Notes: a model not told the origin generated them from the letters alone. Positions 8,271-18,923 are shown, numbered from the stretch's first letter. The stretch is DNA of 64,000 nt from Bacteroidota bacterium (GCA_018267925.1 JAFDXO010000182.1:62001-126000), one strand, 5' to 3'. Numbers and translations: made by a program.

Positions 8271-10247
8271 ATGCCACTTAATTCTAAAATACCACAAGGC
8301 GAACTTTCTCAAAAGTGGACCTCCTATAAATCAACTTGCAAGTTGGTTAACCCTGCAAACAAACGCCAACTGGAAGTGATTGTTATCGGTACGGGTTTGG
8401 CAGGTGCATCTGCCGCGGCCAGTCTTGGAGAAATGGGCTATAAAGTAAAAACATTTTGCTTTCAAGATAGCCCACGTCGTGCACACTCTATTGCCGCTCA
8501 AGGGGGTATTAATGCAGCCAAAAATTATCAAAATGATGGCGACAGCACCTACCGGTTGTTTTATGATACGGTAAAAGGTGGTGACTATCGTTCTCGAGAA
8601 GCGAACGTGTATCGTTTGGCTGAAGTAAGTGCCAATATTATAGATCAATGTGTGGCTCAAGGTGTGCCATTTGCACGAGAATACGGTGGCTTACTCAGCA
8701 ATCGTTCTTTTGGCGGAGTGCAAGTTCAACGCACTTTCTATGCTGCCGGACAAACCGGTCAACAATTGTTGATTGGAGCTTATCAGGCATTAGAGCGACA
8801 AGTTGCACTTGGCAATGTAACCCAATATTCTCGACACGAGATGTTGGAAGTTGTAATCATTGACGGAAAAGCAAGAGGTGTCATTGTTCGCAACTTAGTA
8901 ACCGGTGAATTGGAACGTCATTTTGGTCATGCAGTTTTACTTTGTTCAGGTGGCTATGGTAATGTTTTCTACCTGTCAACAAATGCTATGGGCAGCAATG
9001 TAACGGCTGCTTGGAAAGCCCATAAAAGCGGGGCATTTTTCGGAAATCCTTGTTTCACACAAATTCACCCTACATGTATTCCGGTAAGTGGCGACCATCA
9101 ATCTAAATTAACGTTGATGTCTGAATCACTCAGAAATGATGGACGAATTTGGGTGCCTAAAAAACAAGGCGACACACGAAAACCTAATGAAATTCCGGTT
9201 GAAGAACGTGATTATTATTTAGAAAGAAGATACCCTGCATTCGGAAACTTAGTGCCGCGAGATGTGGCAAGCCGTGCTGCAAAAGAGCGTTGTGATGCCG
9301 GTTATGGTGTAGGTTCCAGCCGTCAAGCAGTTTATCTTGACTTTGCTTCTGCCATTGAACGATATGGAAAAATCGAAGCCGGAAAACATGGCAATCACAA
9401 TCCGGATGCTGAAACCGTTCGTCAATTAGGTGAAGAAGTGGTGAAAGAAAAGTATGGCAACCTTTTCGAAATGTATGAGAAAATTACTGGTGAAGATCCA
9501 TATAAAGTACCCATGAGAATATATCCGGCAGTACACTATACAATGGGCGGTCTTTGGGTTGATTATGAACTCATGACCACTGTACCCGGACTTTATGCTT
9601 TAGGTGAAGCAAATTTTAGTGATCATGGTGCAAATCGTCTTGGTGCTTCTGCTTTGATGCAAGGTTTGGCAGACGGCTATTTTGTTATTCCATACACCTT
9701 AGGAAACTATTTAGCAGACGATATTCGTACAAAACCAATTCCCACTACCCACGAAGCTTTTGAAGCCGCCGAAAAGAATGTCAGAAATCGCATTGAAACG
9801 ATGATGAATATTAAGGGTAGTGAAAGCGTTGAAAGCTTTCATAAACGTTTAGGAAAAATCATGTGGGACAAATGCGGTATGGCTCGTAATGCTAAAGGAT
9901 TGGCTGAAGCAATTGAAGAAATTAAAGCTTTACGTAAAGAATTTTGGACGAATGTGCGAATCCCGGGCGAAATCAAGGAATATAACCCAGAACTGGATAA
10001 GGCGGGTAGAGTAGCCGACTTTTTAGAACTGGGCGAATTGATGTGTAAAGATGCGTTATATCGTTCAGAAAGCTGCGGTGGACACTTCCGAGAAGAGTCT
10101 CAAACCGAAGAGGGAGAAGCCTTGCGCAAAGATGATGAATTTACTTTAGTTGCTGCGTGGGAATATAAAGGTGATAGCAACTTTGAACTTCATAAAGAAA
10201 ACTTGACTTATGAAGTCATGCACTTAACACAAAGAAGTTATAAATAG
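8271..10247 (+). CDS. sdhA: Succinate dehydrogenase/fumarate reductase flavoprotein subunit
   Basis: The dinucleotide-binding motif [18 protein letters not shown], the FAD-histidine motif [11 protein letters not shown], the HPTC substrate motif and the [14 protein letters not shown] signature are all intact. At about 658 aa it is the long Bacteroidota/epsilon-type SdhA/FrdA rather than the roughly 590-aa proteobacterial form. It oxidises succinate (or reduces fumarate) at the cytoplasmic face. The ATG at 8271 is chosen over a TTG two codons upstream. It is followed by a 143-bp gap and then sdhB. Confidence 0.96.
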   Translation: MPLNSKIPQGELSQKWTSYKSTCKLVNPANKRQLEVIVIGTGLAGASAAASLGEMGYKVKTFCFQDSPRRAHSIAAQGGINAAKNYQNDGDSTYRLFYDTVKGGDYRSREANVYRLAEVSANIIDQCVAQGVPFAREYGGLLSNRSFGGVQVQRTFYAAGQTGQQLLIGAYQALERQVALGNVTQYSRHEMLEVVIIDGKARGVIVRNLVTGELERHFGHAVLLCSGGYGNVFYLSTNAMGSNVTAAWKAHKSGAFFGNPCFTQIHPTCIPVSGDHQSKLTLMSESLRNDGRIWVPKKQGDTRKPNEIPVEERDYYLERRYPAFGNLVPRDVASRAAKERCDAGYGVGSSRQAVYLDFASAIERYGKIEAGKHGNHNPDAETVRQLGEEVVKEKYGNLFEMYEKITGEDPYKVPMRIYPAVHYTMGGLWVDYELMTTVPGLYALGEANFSDHGANRLGASALMQGLADGYFVIPYTLGNYLADDIRTKPIPTTHEAFEAAEKNVRNRIETMMNIKGSESVESFHKRLGKIMWDKCGMARNAKGLAEAIEEIKALRKEFWTNVRIPGEIKEYNPELDKAGRVADFLELGELMCKDALYRSESCGGHFREESQTEEGEALRKDDEFTLVAAWEYKGDSNFELHKENLTYEVMHLTQRSYK

Positions 10248-10390
10248 AGTTAAAAAGAATAGTCATTCAAAACTAAATTTAAAAGATTTTTTGAATAAGG
10301 TTACAACTATTGATTGGCTAATACTTTTTCGCAAAAGAAAATTTTTATCTCAACATTTAATACTAATACCAAGAACATAAAATACTAATC

Positions 10391-11164
10391 ATGGAGCATT
10401 ATAGCATGAACCTCACCCTCAAAGTGTGGAAGCAAAAAAATACCCAATCAAAAGGTCATTTTGAAACATTCCAAGTTAAAAATATTTCTTCTGAAATGTC
10501 TTTTCTTGAAATGTTTGATGTTTTGAATGAACAACTTATTGCTGAGGGAAAAGAACCCATAGCCTTCGATCATGATTGCAGGGAGGGTATATGCGGCATG
10601 TGCTCCATGTATATCAATGGTCGTGCACACGGACCTTGGCATCACACTACGACTTGCCAACTTCACATGCGTGAATACAAAGACGGCGATACTATTGTCG
10701 TAGAGCCTTGGCGTGCAAATGCCTTTCCTGTAATTAAGGATTTAGTAGTGGATAGACAAGCCTTTGATCGAATTATTCAAGCAGGTGGTTACATTTCAGC
10801 CAATACCGGAAATGCTGTAGATGCAAATTCTATTCCTATTGAAAAACATAAAGCGGATGAAGCCTTTGCTGCAGCAGCTTGTATCGGTTGCGGTGCTTGT
10901 GTCGCTGCTTGCCCAAATGCGTCAGCTATGCTCTTTTTATCAGCTAAAGCCTCTCATCTCTCACTCCTGCCACAAGGAGATCCAGAAAGAAAAATTCGTG
11001 CCGTCAACATGGTGGAACAAATGGACAAAGAAGGCTTTGGAAGTTGTAGCAATATTGGACTTTGCGAAGCATCTTGCCCTAAAGGAATTAGCCTCGAAAA
11101 TATTGCTCGCTTAAACCGTGAATATCTTGGTGCCGTTTTTGGGGAAGGTGGTGACAATGCCTAA
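10391..11164 (+). CDS. sdhB: Succinate dehydrogenase/fumarate reductase iron-sulfur subunit
   Basis: Plant-type [2Fe-2S] ligands lie in [10 protein letters not shown], with a later Cys in TTCQLH. The C-terminal clusters are [12 protein letters not shown] and [15 protein letters not shown]. The final cluster pattern matches the b558-type complex II of Bacteroidota. An internal ATG at 10406 is an alternative start. It transfers electrons from SdhA FAD to the SdhC hemes. Confidence 0.95.
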   Translation: MEHYSMNLTLKVWKQKNTQSKGHFETFQVKNISSEMSFLEMFDVLNEQLIAEGKEPIAFDHDCREGICGMCSMYINGRAHGPWHHTTTCQLHMREYKDGDTIVVEPWRANAFPVIKDLVVDRQAFDRIIQAGGYISANTGNAVDANSIPIEKHKADEAFAAAACIGCGACVAACPNASAMLFLSAKASHLSLLPQGDPERKIRAVNMVEQMDKEGFGSCSNIGLCEASCPKGISLENIARLNREYLGAVFGEGGDNA

Positions 11165-11536
11165 TATAGTAGTGTATTTATAAATAATACTGAAATTTCA
11201 TACCTGATTTGTTAGTAGTGTTTTACACTTCTGGCAGTATTGAATATTTATACTCATTTTGACCTCTCAAAATGGGGATGTTTGCGTTATAATCCTTTCA
11301 GAAATCTTTTAAAAAGTGAACCACTTGCAACTTTACATAATATATTATTGCTAATACTTATAGGTATTTCTATGAGGAGGGTAGGGTGTCAATCTAATAT
11401 CCTTACTGTCTTTTTGGCTGTCAGTTATTTTGTTTGAGTAGATTTTTTTTCTTCATTTTCTTTCCTTCCGTCAATTTGGCAAATGTATTATGGCTTGGAA
11501 CAGCACTTGATACCAAATGAGAAAACAAATTTCCAG
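11165..11536. other. Intergenic region sdhB-htpG (372 bp)
   Basis: No convincing gene. A short hairpin (cattttga/tcaaaatg, 11255-11274) lies 90 bp after sdhB but lacks a T-run. A 65-codon open frame at 11240-11437 has no recognisable features and is treated as chance. The promoter of htpG presumably lies in the AT-rich second half, but no clean TAnnTTTG box was found (TCAATTTG at about 11474 is the nearest). Confidence 0.5.
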
Positions 11537-13420
11537 ATGCAAGAAAAAGGAACAATTTCCATTCATACCGAGAACATTTTCCCCATCATTAAAAAATTTC
11601 TCTATTCTGACCATGAGATATTTTTACGAGAATTAGTGAGCAATGCAGTTGATGCTACACAGAAATTAAAACGTCTTGCCAGTTTAGGTCAGTTTAGTGG
11701 TGAAGTTGGCGATACTACTATTGAAGTTTCCTTTGATGAAACTGCCCAAACGATCACTATTGCCGATAAAGGGATTGGCATGACGGATGAAGAAATTAAA
11801 AAATACATCAATCAAATTGCTTTTTCCGGTGCTACTGAATTTATGGAGAAATTTAAAGAAGCCAACGATGCCAATGAAATTATTGGTCGCTTTGGGTTAG
11901 GCTTCTATTCTGCATTTATGGTCGCTGACAAAGTAGAAATCCAATCTCTTTCTTATCAACCCGGAGCCGAGCCTGCAAGCTGGGTTTGTGAAGGCAGTAC
12001 CGAATTTGAAATTTCAGAAGGAAATCGTTTGCGTAGAGGTACAGAAGTTATTCTTCATGTAAACGATGATAATAAAGAGTTTTTGAATGAACATCGCCTT
12101 CAACAGATTTTAGACAAATACTGCCGCTTTTTGCCTATTCCTATCAAATTTGGCATCAAGACAAAATCTGTGGCAGATGGTGAAGATGCAGATGGCAAAA
12201 CAAAATACAAGGAAATTGAAGTGGATAATATTGTGAATACCACTTCTCCTCTTTGGACCAAAACACCCGCAGACCTCAAAGATGAAGACTATTTGAGTTT
12301 TTATCGCGAACTGTATCCGATGACTGAGGAGCCCTTATTTTGGATTCATTTGAATGTTGATTATCCCTTTAATCTGACGGGCATTCTTTACTTCCCTAAG
12401 GTGAAAAATGAATTGGAATTGCAGCGCAATAAAATTCAACTCTATTCTCGCCAGGTTTTTATTACCGATGAAGTAAAAGATATAGTGCCTGAATTTTTGA
12501 TGTTACTCCATGGTGTGATTGATAGCCCAGATATACCGTTGAACGTTTCACGAAGTTTTTTGCAGGCAGATGGTAATGTAAAAAAAATCAACAACTACAT
12601 TACCAAAAAGGTTGCCGACAAGCTTCTCGAATTATTTAAGGCAGACAGGAAAGCTTATGAAACCAAATGGAATGACATTGGTTTGTTTGTAAAATATGGC
12701 ATCATCAGCGAAGAAAAATTTGAAGAAAAAGCTAAGGATTTTACGTTGCTAAAAAATACAAACAATGAATATTTCACAACAGAAGAATACCATCAAAAAG
12801 TAAATAGCACACAAACAGATAAGGACGGAACCTTAGTGTTTCTCTACGCATCAGATGTGCAAAAGCAAGATAGTTTTATTCAAAGTGCTAATCGAAAAGG
12901 GTATGATGTATTGGTGATGGATGGACCATTAGACACACATTTTATCAGTCATTTAGAAAGAAAAGGAGAAAAACTTGCTTTGAAACGTGTGGATGCAGAT
13001 GTGATAAATAAGTTGATTGAAAAGGAAGAACATTTTGAAGATGTGCTGACTGAAGACCAACGCAATACAGTGAAAGAAATTTTCACCAAAGCCATCAACA
13101 AAGGAACTATGCAAGTGGAAGTAAGTGCGCACAGCCCGCTTGAAGCACCGGTTACCGTTACGATGGATGAATTTATGCGGCGCATGAAAGATATGTCTAA
13201 AATGGGAGGTCCTTATAGTTTTTATGGTTCAATGCCTGAAAACTACAAGGTTTCAGTAAATGCAAACCATCAGCTCATCAGCAAAATTTTAGGCACAAAT
13301 GACGAAATACAGCAAGAAAAGTTGGCGAAACAAGCATTTGATTTGGCATTGCTTTCGCAGGGAATGTTAACCGGTAGCGACTTGACAGAGTTTGTAAACA
13401 GAAGCGTTGCCTTGATATAA
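11537..13420 (+). CDS. htpG: Molecular chaperone HtpG (Hsp90)
   Basis: The Hsp90 N-terminal ATPase signature is clear: IFLRELVSNAVDATQKL, the DKGIGMT loop and GRFGLGFYSAFMVADKVE. Middle and C-terminal dimerisation domains follow. Bacteroidota HtpG proteins begin M-Q-x-K-G-T-I-S-(V/I)-H-T-E-N-I-F, which matches the ATG at 11537; the upstream ATG at 11483 would add 18 non-homologous residues. A cytoplasmic stress chaperone. An intrinsic terminator follows at 13454. Confidence 0.96.
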   Translation: MQEKGTISIHTENIFPIIKKFLYSDHEIFLRELVSNAVDATQKLKRLASLGQFSGEVGDTTIEVSFDETAQTITIADKGIGMTDEEIKKYINQIAFSGATEFMEKFKEANDANEIIGRFGLGFYSAFMVADKVEIQSLSYQPGAEPASWVCEGSTEFEISEGNRLRRGTEVILHVNDDNKEFLNEHRLQQILDKYCRFLPIPIKFGIKTKSVADGEDADGKTKYKEIEVDNIVNTTSPLWTKTPADLKDEDYLSFYRELYPMTEEPLFWIHLNVDYPFNLTGILYFPKVKNELELQRNKIQLYSRQVFITDEVKDIVPEFLMLLHGVIDSPDIPLNVSRSFLQADGNVKKINNYITKKVADKLLELFKADRKAYETKWNDIGLFVKYGIISEEKFEEKAKDFTLLKNTNNEYFTTEEYHQKVNSTQTDKDGTLVFLYASDVQKQDSFIQSANRKGYDVLVMDGPLDTHFISHLERKGEKLALKRVDADVINKLIEKEEHFEDVLTEDQRNTVKEIFTKAINKGTMQVEVSAHSPLEAPVTVTMDEFMRRMKDMSKMGGPYSFYGSMPENYKVSVNANHQLISKILGTNDEIQQEKLAKQAFDLALLSQGMLTGSDLTEFVNRSVALI

Positions 13421-13453
13421 GCAACTAACTTCATCGAAATTTATTTTTTAAGT

Positions 13454-13489
13454 AGCACCATGACTAAGTTGTTGTGGTGCTCTTTTGTT
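13454..13489 (+). terminator. Intrinsic terminator after htpG
   Basis: Stem agcacca/tggtgct (13454-13460 with 13475-13481), followed by cttttgtttttt. Confidence 0.75.
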
Positions 13490-13675
13490 TTTTATGGAAA
13501 ATGTAAATGGGTGGTTAAATAGAAGTAAATTTCCCGTTAATAACCATAAATAATGTGGAAATAAAGACAAAGTAGAAGCATTTTTGTGCAAAGAAAGTTA
13601 AGCCAAAAAATAAATTGAATTTAATGGCTAATTTTACAACTGTATAAAGAGAGGGAGTGATTAATCAAAAGCTCC

Positions 13676-14482
13676 ATGGATATCATTCAAAGAGAAAACA
13701 AATATTTCCTCCAACTTGCCAATGGTGAGATGGAGTTGACAGAACAACAGGTTAAAAGAAGGGTAGAGCGCGGTGATAAACTGCATGAATACTTACAAAA
13801 ATTAGAACAACGCGAACCTGAGGTTCCCAAAAAGGAAACTGAGCCTAAGTCGGCACAAACCTTTATTACTTCTGGAAAATATTTTGATAATCTGATCAAA
13901 GAATTTGAGCAGATATATCTAACCAGTGATGATAAAGCGGAAGCCGAAAGAAAGCTCTTGCAATTTTGTCATAACGCTATTTCAAAATTGCACTTAGACC
14001 GAAAGAACCCTAAAACGGATCACGTAGTCATTGATTACTACATTCTTTCTTGGTCACGGCTTGTATCTTTTGTGCAAGGACTGGCAAATAGAGAGCCTGA
14101 ACCTATCGTCGCTACTCAACCTGCGCCACAAGCCGCAGAAGCTGTTGTTGTTTCCAAGCCACTCAATTTATTGCGCCAAATGCTCATCTTGCAGCTGTTG
14201 CAGGCTGATGGATTATTTCCCATTAGCGATGCCTTGCAAGGTGTTTCACAAGGTGATATTTTAAGCATTGTTTCCGGTGTGTTAGATACAGACAAGGCAA
14301 GCATAGAAGATGCAATGGCTCAATCGTCGGCAATACTTTTGAAGAGAGGAATAACCCTGCAAAACAGAGAAGAAAGATTAGCTTTACTTGAAGAGCTTGA
14401 TGAATATTTTGAAAAATTACCTTATTCCAATATTGTTTCTCGATTGAAACTGCTCATCAAAATATATAGAGAGCAAACTTGA
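13676..14482 (+). CDS. Hypothetical protein, helical, with proline-rich linker
   Basis: A 268-residue soluble protein that I do not recognise. It has a charged N-terminus (about residues 1-60, Glu/Lys/Arg-rich), a helical domain (about 60-140) and a Pro/Ala linker near 143-155. The helical C-terminal half ends LLKLLIKIYREQ-like. There is no signal peptide, membrane segment or metal motif. It stands alone between the htpG terminator and mtgA. A near -7 box (TAATTTTA, one mismatch) lies about 45 bases upstream. Confidence 0.6.
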   Translation: MDIIQRENKYFLQLANGEMELTEQQVKRRVERGDKLHEYLQKLEQREPEVPKKETEPKSAQTFITSGKYFDNLIKEFEQIYLTSDDKAEAERKLLQFCHNAISKLHLDRKNPKTDHVVIDYYILSWSRLVSFVQGLANREPEPIVATQPAPQAAEAVVVSKPLNLLRQMLILQLLQADGLFPISDALQGVSQGDILSIVSGVLDTDKASIEDAMAQSSAILLKRGITLQNREERLALLEELDEYFEKLPYSNIVSRLKLLIKIYREQT

Positions 14483-14588
14483 TTTTATAATGCAACAAGA
14501 GCACTATATAACTAATGCTATTCGATGAAATAGTTTTCTACTTTACCGTTATCTTGCACAAACGAAAACAGTAAATTACAATCATCGT

Positions 14589-15281
14589 ATGTTCCGTTTT
14601 TTTGTGCGAACCCTATTTGGCTTATTGGTTGTTTCCATGCTCTATTTAGTAGTTTGCAAATGGATTTTTCCACCTGTTACCATCACACAAATGGGAGCCT
14701 TATTCGGTGGTTATGGGTTAAAGCGTGACTATGTTAATTGGAACGAAATTTCGCCCAATGTCAAGTTGGCTGCATTAGCCAGTGAAGATCAGTTATTTCC
14801 CGACCACGATGGATTTGATTGGCAGGCAATAGAAAAAAGCCTCGATAATCAACAATCAAATAAAAAAAAGAAAAGACCGGCAGGTGCAGCCGCCAGCACT
14901 ATTTCTCAACAAACAGCTAAAAATGTTTTTTTATGGCAGGGAAGCGGGTGGAGTAGGTATGTTCGGAAAGTGCCTGAAGCGTTTTACACTAAAATGATTG
15001 AGTGGATATGGGGTAAAAAACGCATTCTTGAAGTTTATTTAAACGTAATTGAAATGGGGCCGGGGATTTTTGGTATCGAAGCCGCTTCTCGACAATATTT
15101 TCATAAATCAGCCAATAGCCTAAGCAGGCAAGAAGCAGCCATGATTATTGCTTGTTTGCCCAATCCTAAAAAATTTACAGTTGTTCCTCAAAGTAAGCGC
15201 GTAAAATGGCGCACGCCGGCTATCGTTCGGCAAATGAGCCTAATAGAGTCTGACCCTGATGTGCAAACATTGATTCATTAA
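14589..15281 (+). CDS. mtgA: Monofunctional biosynthetic peptidoglycan transglycosylase
   Basis: A GT51 glycosyltransferase. An N-terminal membrane anchor (about residues 5-27) is followed by the catalytic motif 1 ASEDQLFPDHDGFDW with the general-base Glu. Motif 2 is GAAASTISQQTAKN, motif 3 is KVPEAFYTKMIEWIWGKKRILEVYLN and motif 4 is GIEAASRQYF. With 230 aa and no transpeptidase domain it is MtgA rather than a class A PBP. It polymerises lipid II at the outer face of the inner membrane. Confidence 0.95.
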   Translation: MFRFFVRTLFGLLVVSMLYLVVCKWIFPPVTITQMGALFGGYGLKRDYVNWNEISPNVKLAALASEDQLFPDHDGFDWQAIEKSLDNQQSNKKKKRPAGAAASTISQQTAKNVFLWQGSGWSRYVRKVPEAFYTKMIEWIWGKKRILEVYLNVIEMGPGIFGIEAASRQYFHKSANSLSRQEAAMIIACLPNPKKFTVVPQSKRVKWRTPAIVRQMSLIESDPDVQTLIH

Positions 15282-15376
15282 TCCCTCATTATGCCATTAT
15301 TAAGAAATCTTTATCTTTCTTAAACTGGTTTTAATATCTTGACAACTTGCCTTTACCTTCGTCTTTTTTAGACTTT

Positions 15377-16708
15377 ATGAGGCAAGGATTTTTATTCTTT
15401 TGTTACAGTATAGTTTTGATATTGGCATTGCCTATCAGCAGCCATGCGCAGCGATTCCTTACAGATATGATGGATACGTCCACTGCCTTGGGTCGGGGAA
15501 TATATCCATTGTATCAAAAACATGACAGGCTAAGATTTGGTGGGTATATGCAACCTCAATTTCAATGGGCTAATCAAAAAGGATTACAAAACTTTAGCGG
15601 TGGTGATTTTTCTCCGAATTCTAATAATCGTTTTACACTTCGTCGCGGTCATGTAAGAATAGATTACGGACACTTTACGGAAGATGGAAAACCACTTGCA
15701 TTGATGGTTTTTCAGTTTGATGGTTCGGAGCGTGGTGTTTTTATTCGAGATTTTTTTGGTCGTTTGTATGAAAACAAATGGGAAATGCTTTCCCTGACAA
15801 TGGGCATGTTTGCTCGACCAATGGGATTTGAAGTAAACCTTTCTTCTGCTGAACGTGAATCACCCGAACGAGGCAGAATGTCGCAAATCTTGATGCGTAC
15901 AGAACGAGATTTAGGAGCTATGATAACCATTGAAACCAGAAAGAAAAATGCGGCAATAAAAATGTTGAAATTTGATTTAGGAATCTTTAATGGACAGGGA
16001 CTTTCCGGCTCGACCGACTATGATAGTCATAAAGATTTAATTGGTAGATTAGCTCTAAAACCTTATAAAATATCTAAAAAAGGTTTGCTTTTATCTGGTG
16101 GAATTTCGGGTTATTGGGGTGGCATAGTCAGCCAAAACACAGTCAGATACTTTATGGTTGAAAACGGCAGTACCTCTAATTGGTTTAAAGATTCCGCATC
16201 GGGAAATATGGGATTAGTAGCACCCCGTAAATACATCGGAGGGGATTTACAATTAAAAATTCCAAACCGTTGGGGAAATACGGAGCTTCGATTTGAATAT
16301 ATTCGCGGTTTGCAAACGGCAACGGCAACTACATCAGAAACGCCAGGTATTTATCCGCAAGCCGTAGGTACAAATAATCCGATTCCTTTATTTACACGCC
16401 CCTTTGCTGGAGCTTATTGCTATTTTTTACAAAACTTAGGCAGCAACAATATTTTGTTTGCCTTAAAATATGATTGGTATGATCCCAACACCAAGGCAAA
16501 GGGAAAACAAATAGACCCGGCAAACGGTTTTTCGGCAGCCGATATTCGATACGACACCTTTGGAGGAGGCTTGATTTATAATTTCAATTCTCATGTAAAA
16601 TCAACCCTGTGGTATGAACAGATTCATAACGAAACCACTAATATACCCGGATTTACCACTGATTTAAATAGCCAAGTATTAACACTTCGAGTACAATACC
16701 GTTTTTGA
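15377..16708 (+). CDS. Outer-membrane porin, phosphate-selective O/P family
   Basis: A signal peptide ends near SSHAQ (about residue 25). The mature chain has the OprO/OprP-like opening (LRFGGYMQPQFQWA, FTLRRGHVRIDYGHF) and alternating amphipathic strands, ending VQYRF with the terminal Phe typical of outer-membrane barrels. The ATG at 15377 begins the signal peptide and is preferred over a TTG at 15347. The following DUF47-Pit phosphate pair supports phosphate or anion uptake, though these porins vary in selectivity. Confidence 0.85.
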   Translation: MRQGFLFFCYSIVLILALPISSHAQRFLTDMMDTSTALGRGIYPLYQKHDRLRFGGYMQPQFQWANQKGLQNFSGGDFSPNSNNRFTLRRGHVRIDYGHFTEDGKPLALMVFQFDGSERGVFIRDFFGRLYENKWEMLSLTMGMFARPMGFEVNLSSAERESPERGRMSQILMRTERDLGAMITIETRKKNAAIKMLKFDLGIFNGQGLSGSTDYDSHKDLIGRLALKPYKISKKGLLLSGGISGYWGGIVSQNTVRYFMVENGSTSNWFKDSASGNMGLVAPRKYIGGDLQLKIPNRWGNTELRFEYIRGLQTATATTSETPGIYPQAVGTNNPIPLFTRPFAGAYCYFLQNLGSNNILFALKYDWYDPNTKAKGKQIDPANGFSAADIRYDTFGGGLIYNFNSHVKSTLWYEQIHNETTNIPGFTTDLNSQVLTLRVQYRF

Positions 16709-16771
16709 TTTTCATTGTTAATAAATCATTACCAATTTTACACAAAATCCACATCTTAACTCCTTTCAAAA

Positions 16772-16779
16772 TAATTTTG
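16772..16779 (+). promoter_or_regulatory. -7 box TAATTTTG upstream of DUF47-pit operon
   Basis: A perfect TAnnTTTG element 23 bases before the ATG at 16803, giving an expected leader of about 17 nt. Confidence 0.5.
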
Positions 16780-16802
16780 TTCCTCAAGGTCAACTTAACT
16801 TT

Positions 16803-17450
16803 ATGAGCTTAGCATCTGTTCTCAAAATTTTTCTTCCCAAAGATCGAGTATTTTACGGTTTGTTTGAAGAGGTAGCCCATGTACTTGGCGAGATGGCCAA
16901 TGTTTTTGTTCAGGCTGTCAATGAACCGGATCCAGACCTTCGAGTAAAAAAGTTTAAAAGCCTTGAAGAGTGGGAGCACAAAAATGATGAAATTACCCAC
17001 AAAATATTTATTGAGCTTGGGCAAAATTTTATTACTCCTTTTGACAGAGAGGATATTCATGCTTTGGCTACTTCATTAGATGATATTGCAGACTTTATAT
17101 GGGCTGCTGCCAAGCGAATAACCAATTATTCTATCGAAGAGTCGGATGAAATTACCAAGCGATTTGCAGATGTCATTTCTCGTTCCGTCAATGCACTTAG
17201 TTCGGCAGTGCGGGAACTACGCGACATGAAAGATCTTCGAGCTATCACAAAGAGTTGTGTGTTGATTAATAGTTTGGAAAATGAAGGTGATGATTTGCTT
17301 GATATTTCCATGTCGCAGCTTTTTAATTCACAGACCGATGCTATTGAGCTGATTAAAATGAAAGACCTCTATGAACTTTTAGAAATAGTTACGGATAAAT
17401 GTGAAGATGCAGCTAACGTAATTGAATCTATTATTATTAAGTACGCCTAA
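16803..17450 (+). CDS. DUF47/PhoU-like protein, Pit-associated
   Basis: A helical 215-aa protein of the DUF47 (TIGR00153, PhoU-like) family. It shows the heptad-like distribution of acidic metal-binding residues (EWEHKNDEITHKIFIEL; FDREDIHALATSLDDIADFIW; LENEGDDLLD). DUF47 proteins are encoded beside Pit transporters and are thought to modulate them from the cytoplasm. The Pit gene follows 39 bp later and shares the promoter. Confidence 0.9.
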   Translation: MSLASVLKIFLPKDRVFYGLFEEVAHVLGEMANVFVQAVNEPDPDLRVKKFKSLEEWEHKNDEITHKIFIELGQNFITPFDREDIHALATSLDDIADFIWAAAKRITNYSIEESDEITKRFADVISRSVNALSSAVRELRDMKDLRAITKSCVLINSLENEGDDLLDISMSQLFNSQTDAIELIKMKDLYELLEIVTDKCEDAANVIESIIIKYA

Positions 17451-17489
17451 CTTTCTTCTTTTTCACGCAATACTCACACTGCTTTTTTT

Positions 17490-18923
17490 ATGACGGCGTT
17501 GCTTATTACAATTATCGTATTAGCGCTTATTTTCGATTATATAAATGGCTTTCATGACGCTGCAAATTCAATTGCGACGATTGTTTCAACCAAAGTTTTG
17601 ACACCTTTTCAAGCTGTACTATGGGCTGCCTTATTCAATTTTGTTGCCTTTTTCATTTTTAAAGATCATGGTGTTGCTAATACGATTGCCAAAACGGTAA
17701 AAGTAGATTTTATCACCCTTCCAGTTATTTTGTCGGGTTTAATAGCTGCTATTTGTTGGAATTTACTCACTTGGTGGTTTGGTATTCCTTCTTCGTCTTC
17801 TCACACGCTGATCGGTGGATTTGCCGGTGCAGCCATAGCACATGCCGGTTTTCATAGCGTAAACCCCGAACCGGTTATCAAAACGGTAAGTTTTATTGTT
17901 TTGGCACCTCTAATAGGTATGCTGATTGCCTTTATAGTTTCTGTATGGTTTATCAACTCGTTTAAAAAAGGGGTTTTTCCTAAGCTGATTTCTATTTCAA
18001 TCATCCTGTGTGTATTTTATGTTTTGTCAGCCATTATAGTTAACAAACAAAGTACTTTGATAGGACTTAAAACACAAGTTGTTGAAGGTCAAAACGGCGT
18101 ATTGATTACCGATGTTCCGCATAAATCTGATGCACAAAAAATGGGCTTTAAAAAAGGTGATTGGGTGCTTGCTTTGGATAATATTCCAGTAGAAAATGAA
18201 CGAAAGTTGGATAAGGTTTTGACCACTTACCATCAGCGAGATAGTATGCACATTTCAGTAGAGCGGGATGGGGTAATGAAGCAAATTTCCACAGTTTATA
18301 AAACAAAGTTCGCTTCTCATTTTTGGCAAACTTTTTTTTATGGCAGCAACTTCAAATGGATTTTACTCTCTTTTATCCTTGTCGTGATGGCCAGTTTTGC
18401 TCTATTTCTGAGCAGCTTGAACGTGTCTAAAGCCACCGTTTGGTTTAAACGATTACAACTTGTTTCTTCTGCTGCCTTCAGCATTGGTCATGGCGGAAAT
18501 GATGCTCAAAAAGTTATGGGCATTATCACTGCAGCTCTCATTGCCAAAGGCGATATCGGAAGTTTTGAAGAAATGCCGGTATGGGTTCCTTTAGCTTGCT
18601 ATACTGCCATTGCAGCAGGAACCATGAGTGGTGGATGGAAAATTATTAAGACTATGGGAACGCGCATAACAAAGGTAACACCTTTTGAAGGAGTAGCTGC
18701 CGAAACAGCTGGTGCCATAACCCTTTTTGTAACAGAGCAATTGAAAATTCCGGTTAGTACAACGCATACTATTACGGGTTCCATAATTGGAGTTGGAGCT
18801 ACCAAACGGTTGTCTGCGGTGCGTTGGGGTGTAACTATCAATCTGCTTTGGGCTTGGATTTTAACTATTCCTGTAAGTGGATTAATGGCAGCAATCGTTT
18901 ATTGGATTACTCGTTTGTTTTAG
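17490..18923 (+). CDS. Inorganic phosphate transporter PitA-type with internal PDZ domain
   Basis: A Pit/PiT (PHO-4) family transporter. The two duplicated signature motifs, GFHDAANSIAT near residue 21 and GHGGNDAQKVMG near residue 333, flank multiple membrane helices. Between the halves, residues about 200-270 form a PDZ-like module: GVLITDVPHKSDAQKMGFKKGDWVL is the carboxylate loop and GD-x-I/V core, and SVERDG is the closing strand. PDZ domains bind C-terminal peptides and are not part of ordinary Pit proteins. Given the predicted topology it could sit in the periplasm or cytoplasm, depending on helix count. Co-transcribed with the DUF47 gene. Confidence 0.9.
   Translation: MTALLITIIVLALIFDYINGFHDAANSIATIVSTKVLTPFQAVLWAALFNFVAFFIFKDHGVANTIAKTVKVDFITLPVILSGLIAAICWNLLTWWFGIPSSSSHTLIGGFAGAAIAHAGFHSVNPEPVIKTVSFIVLAPLIGMLIAFIVSVWFINSFKKGVFPKLISISIILCVFYVLSAIIVNKQSTLIGLKTQVVEGQNGVLITDVPHKSDAQKMGFKKGDWVLALDNIPVENERKLDKVLTTYHQRDSMHISVERDGVMKQISTVYKTKFASHFWQTFFYGSNFKWILLSFILVVMASFALFLSSLNVSKATVWFKRLQLVSSAAFSIGHGGNDAQKVMGIITAALIAKGDIGSFEEMPVWVPLACYTAIAAGTMSGGWKIIKTMGTRITKVTPFEGVAAETAGAITLFVTEQLKIPVSTTHTITGSIIGVGATKRLSAVRWGVTINLLWAWILTIPVSGLMAAIVYWITRLF

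Noticed and set aside
7518-11164. Missing sdhD subunit
   Set aside because: The b558-type anchor is a single subunit carrying both hemes, so no SdhD is expected.
11240-11437. Short open frame between sdhB and htpG
   Set aside because: No recognisable composition, start signal or conservation cue; probably chance.
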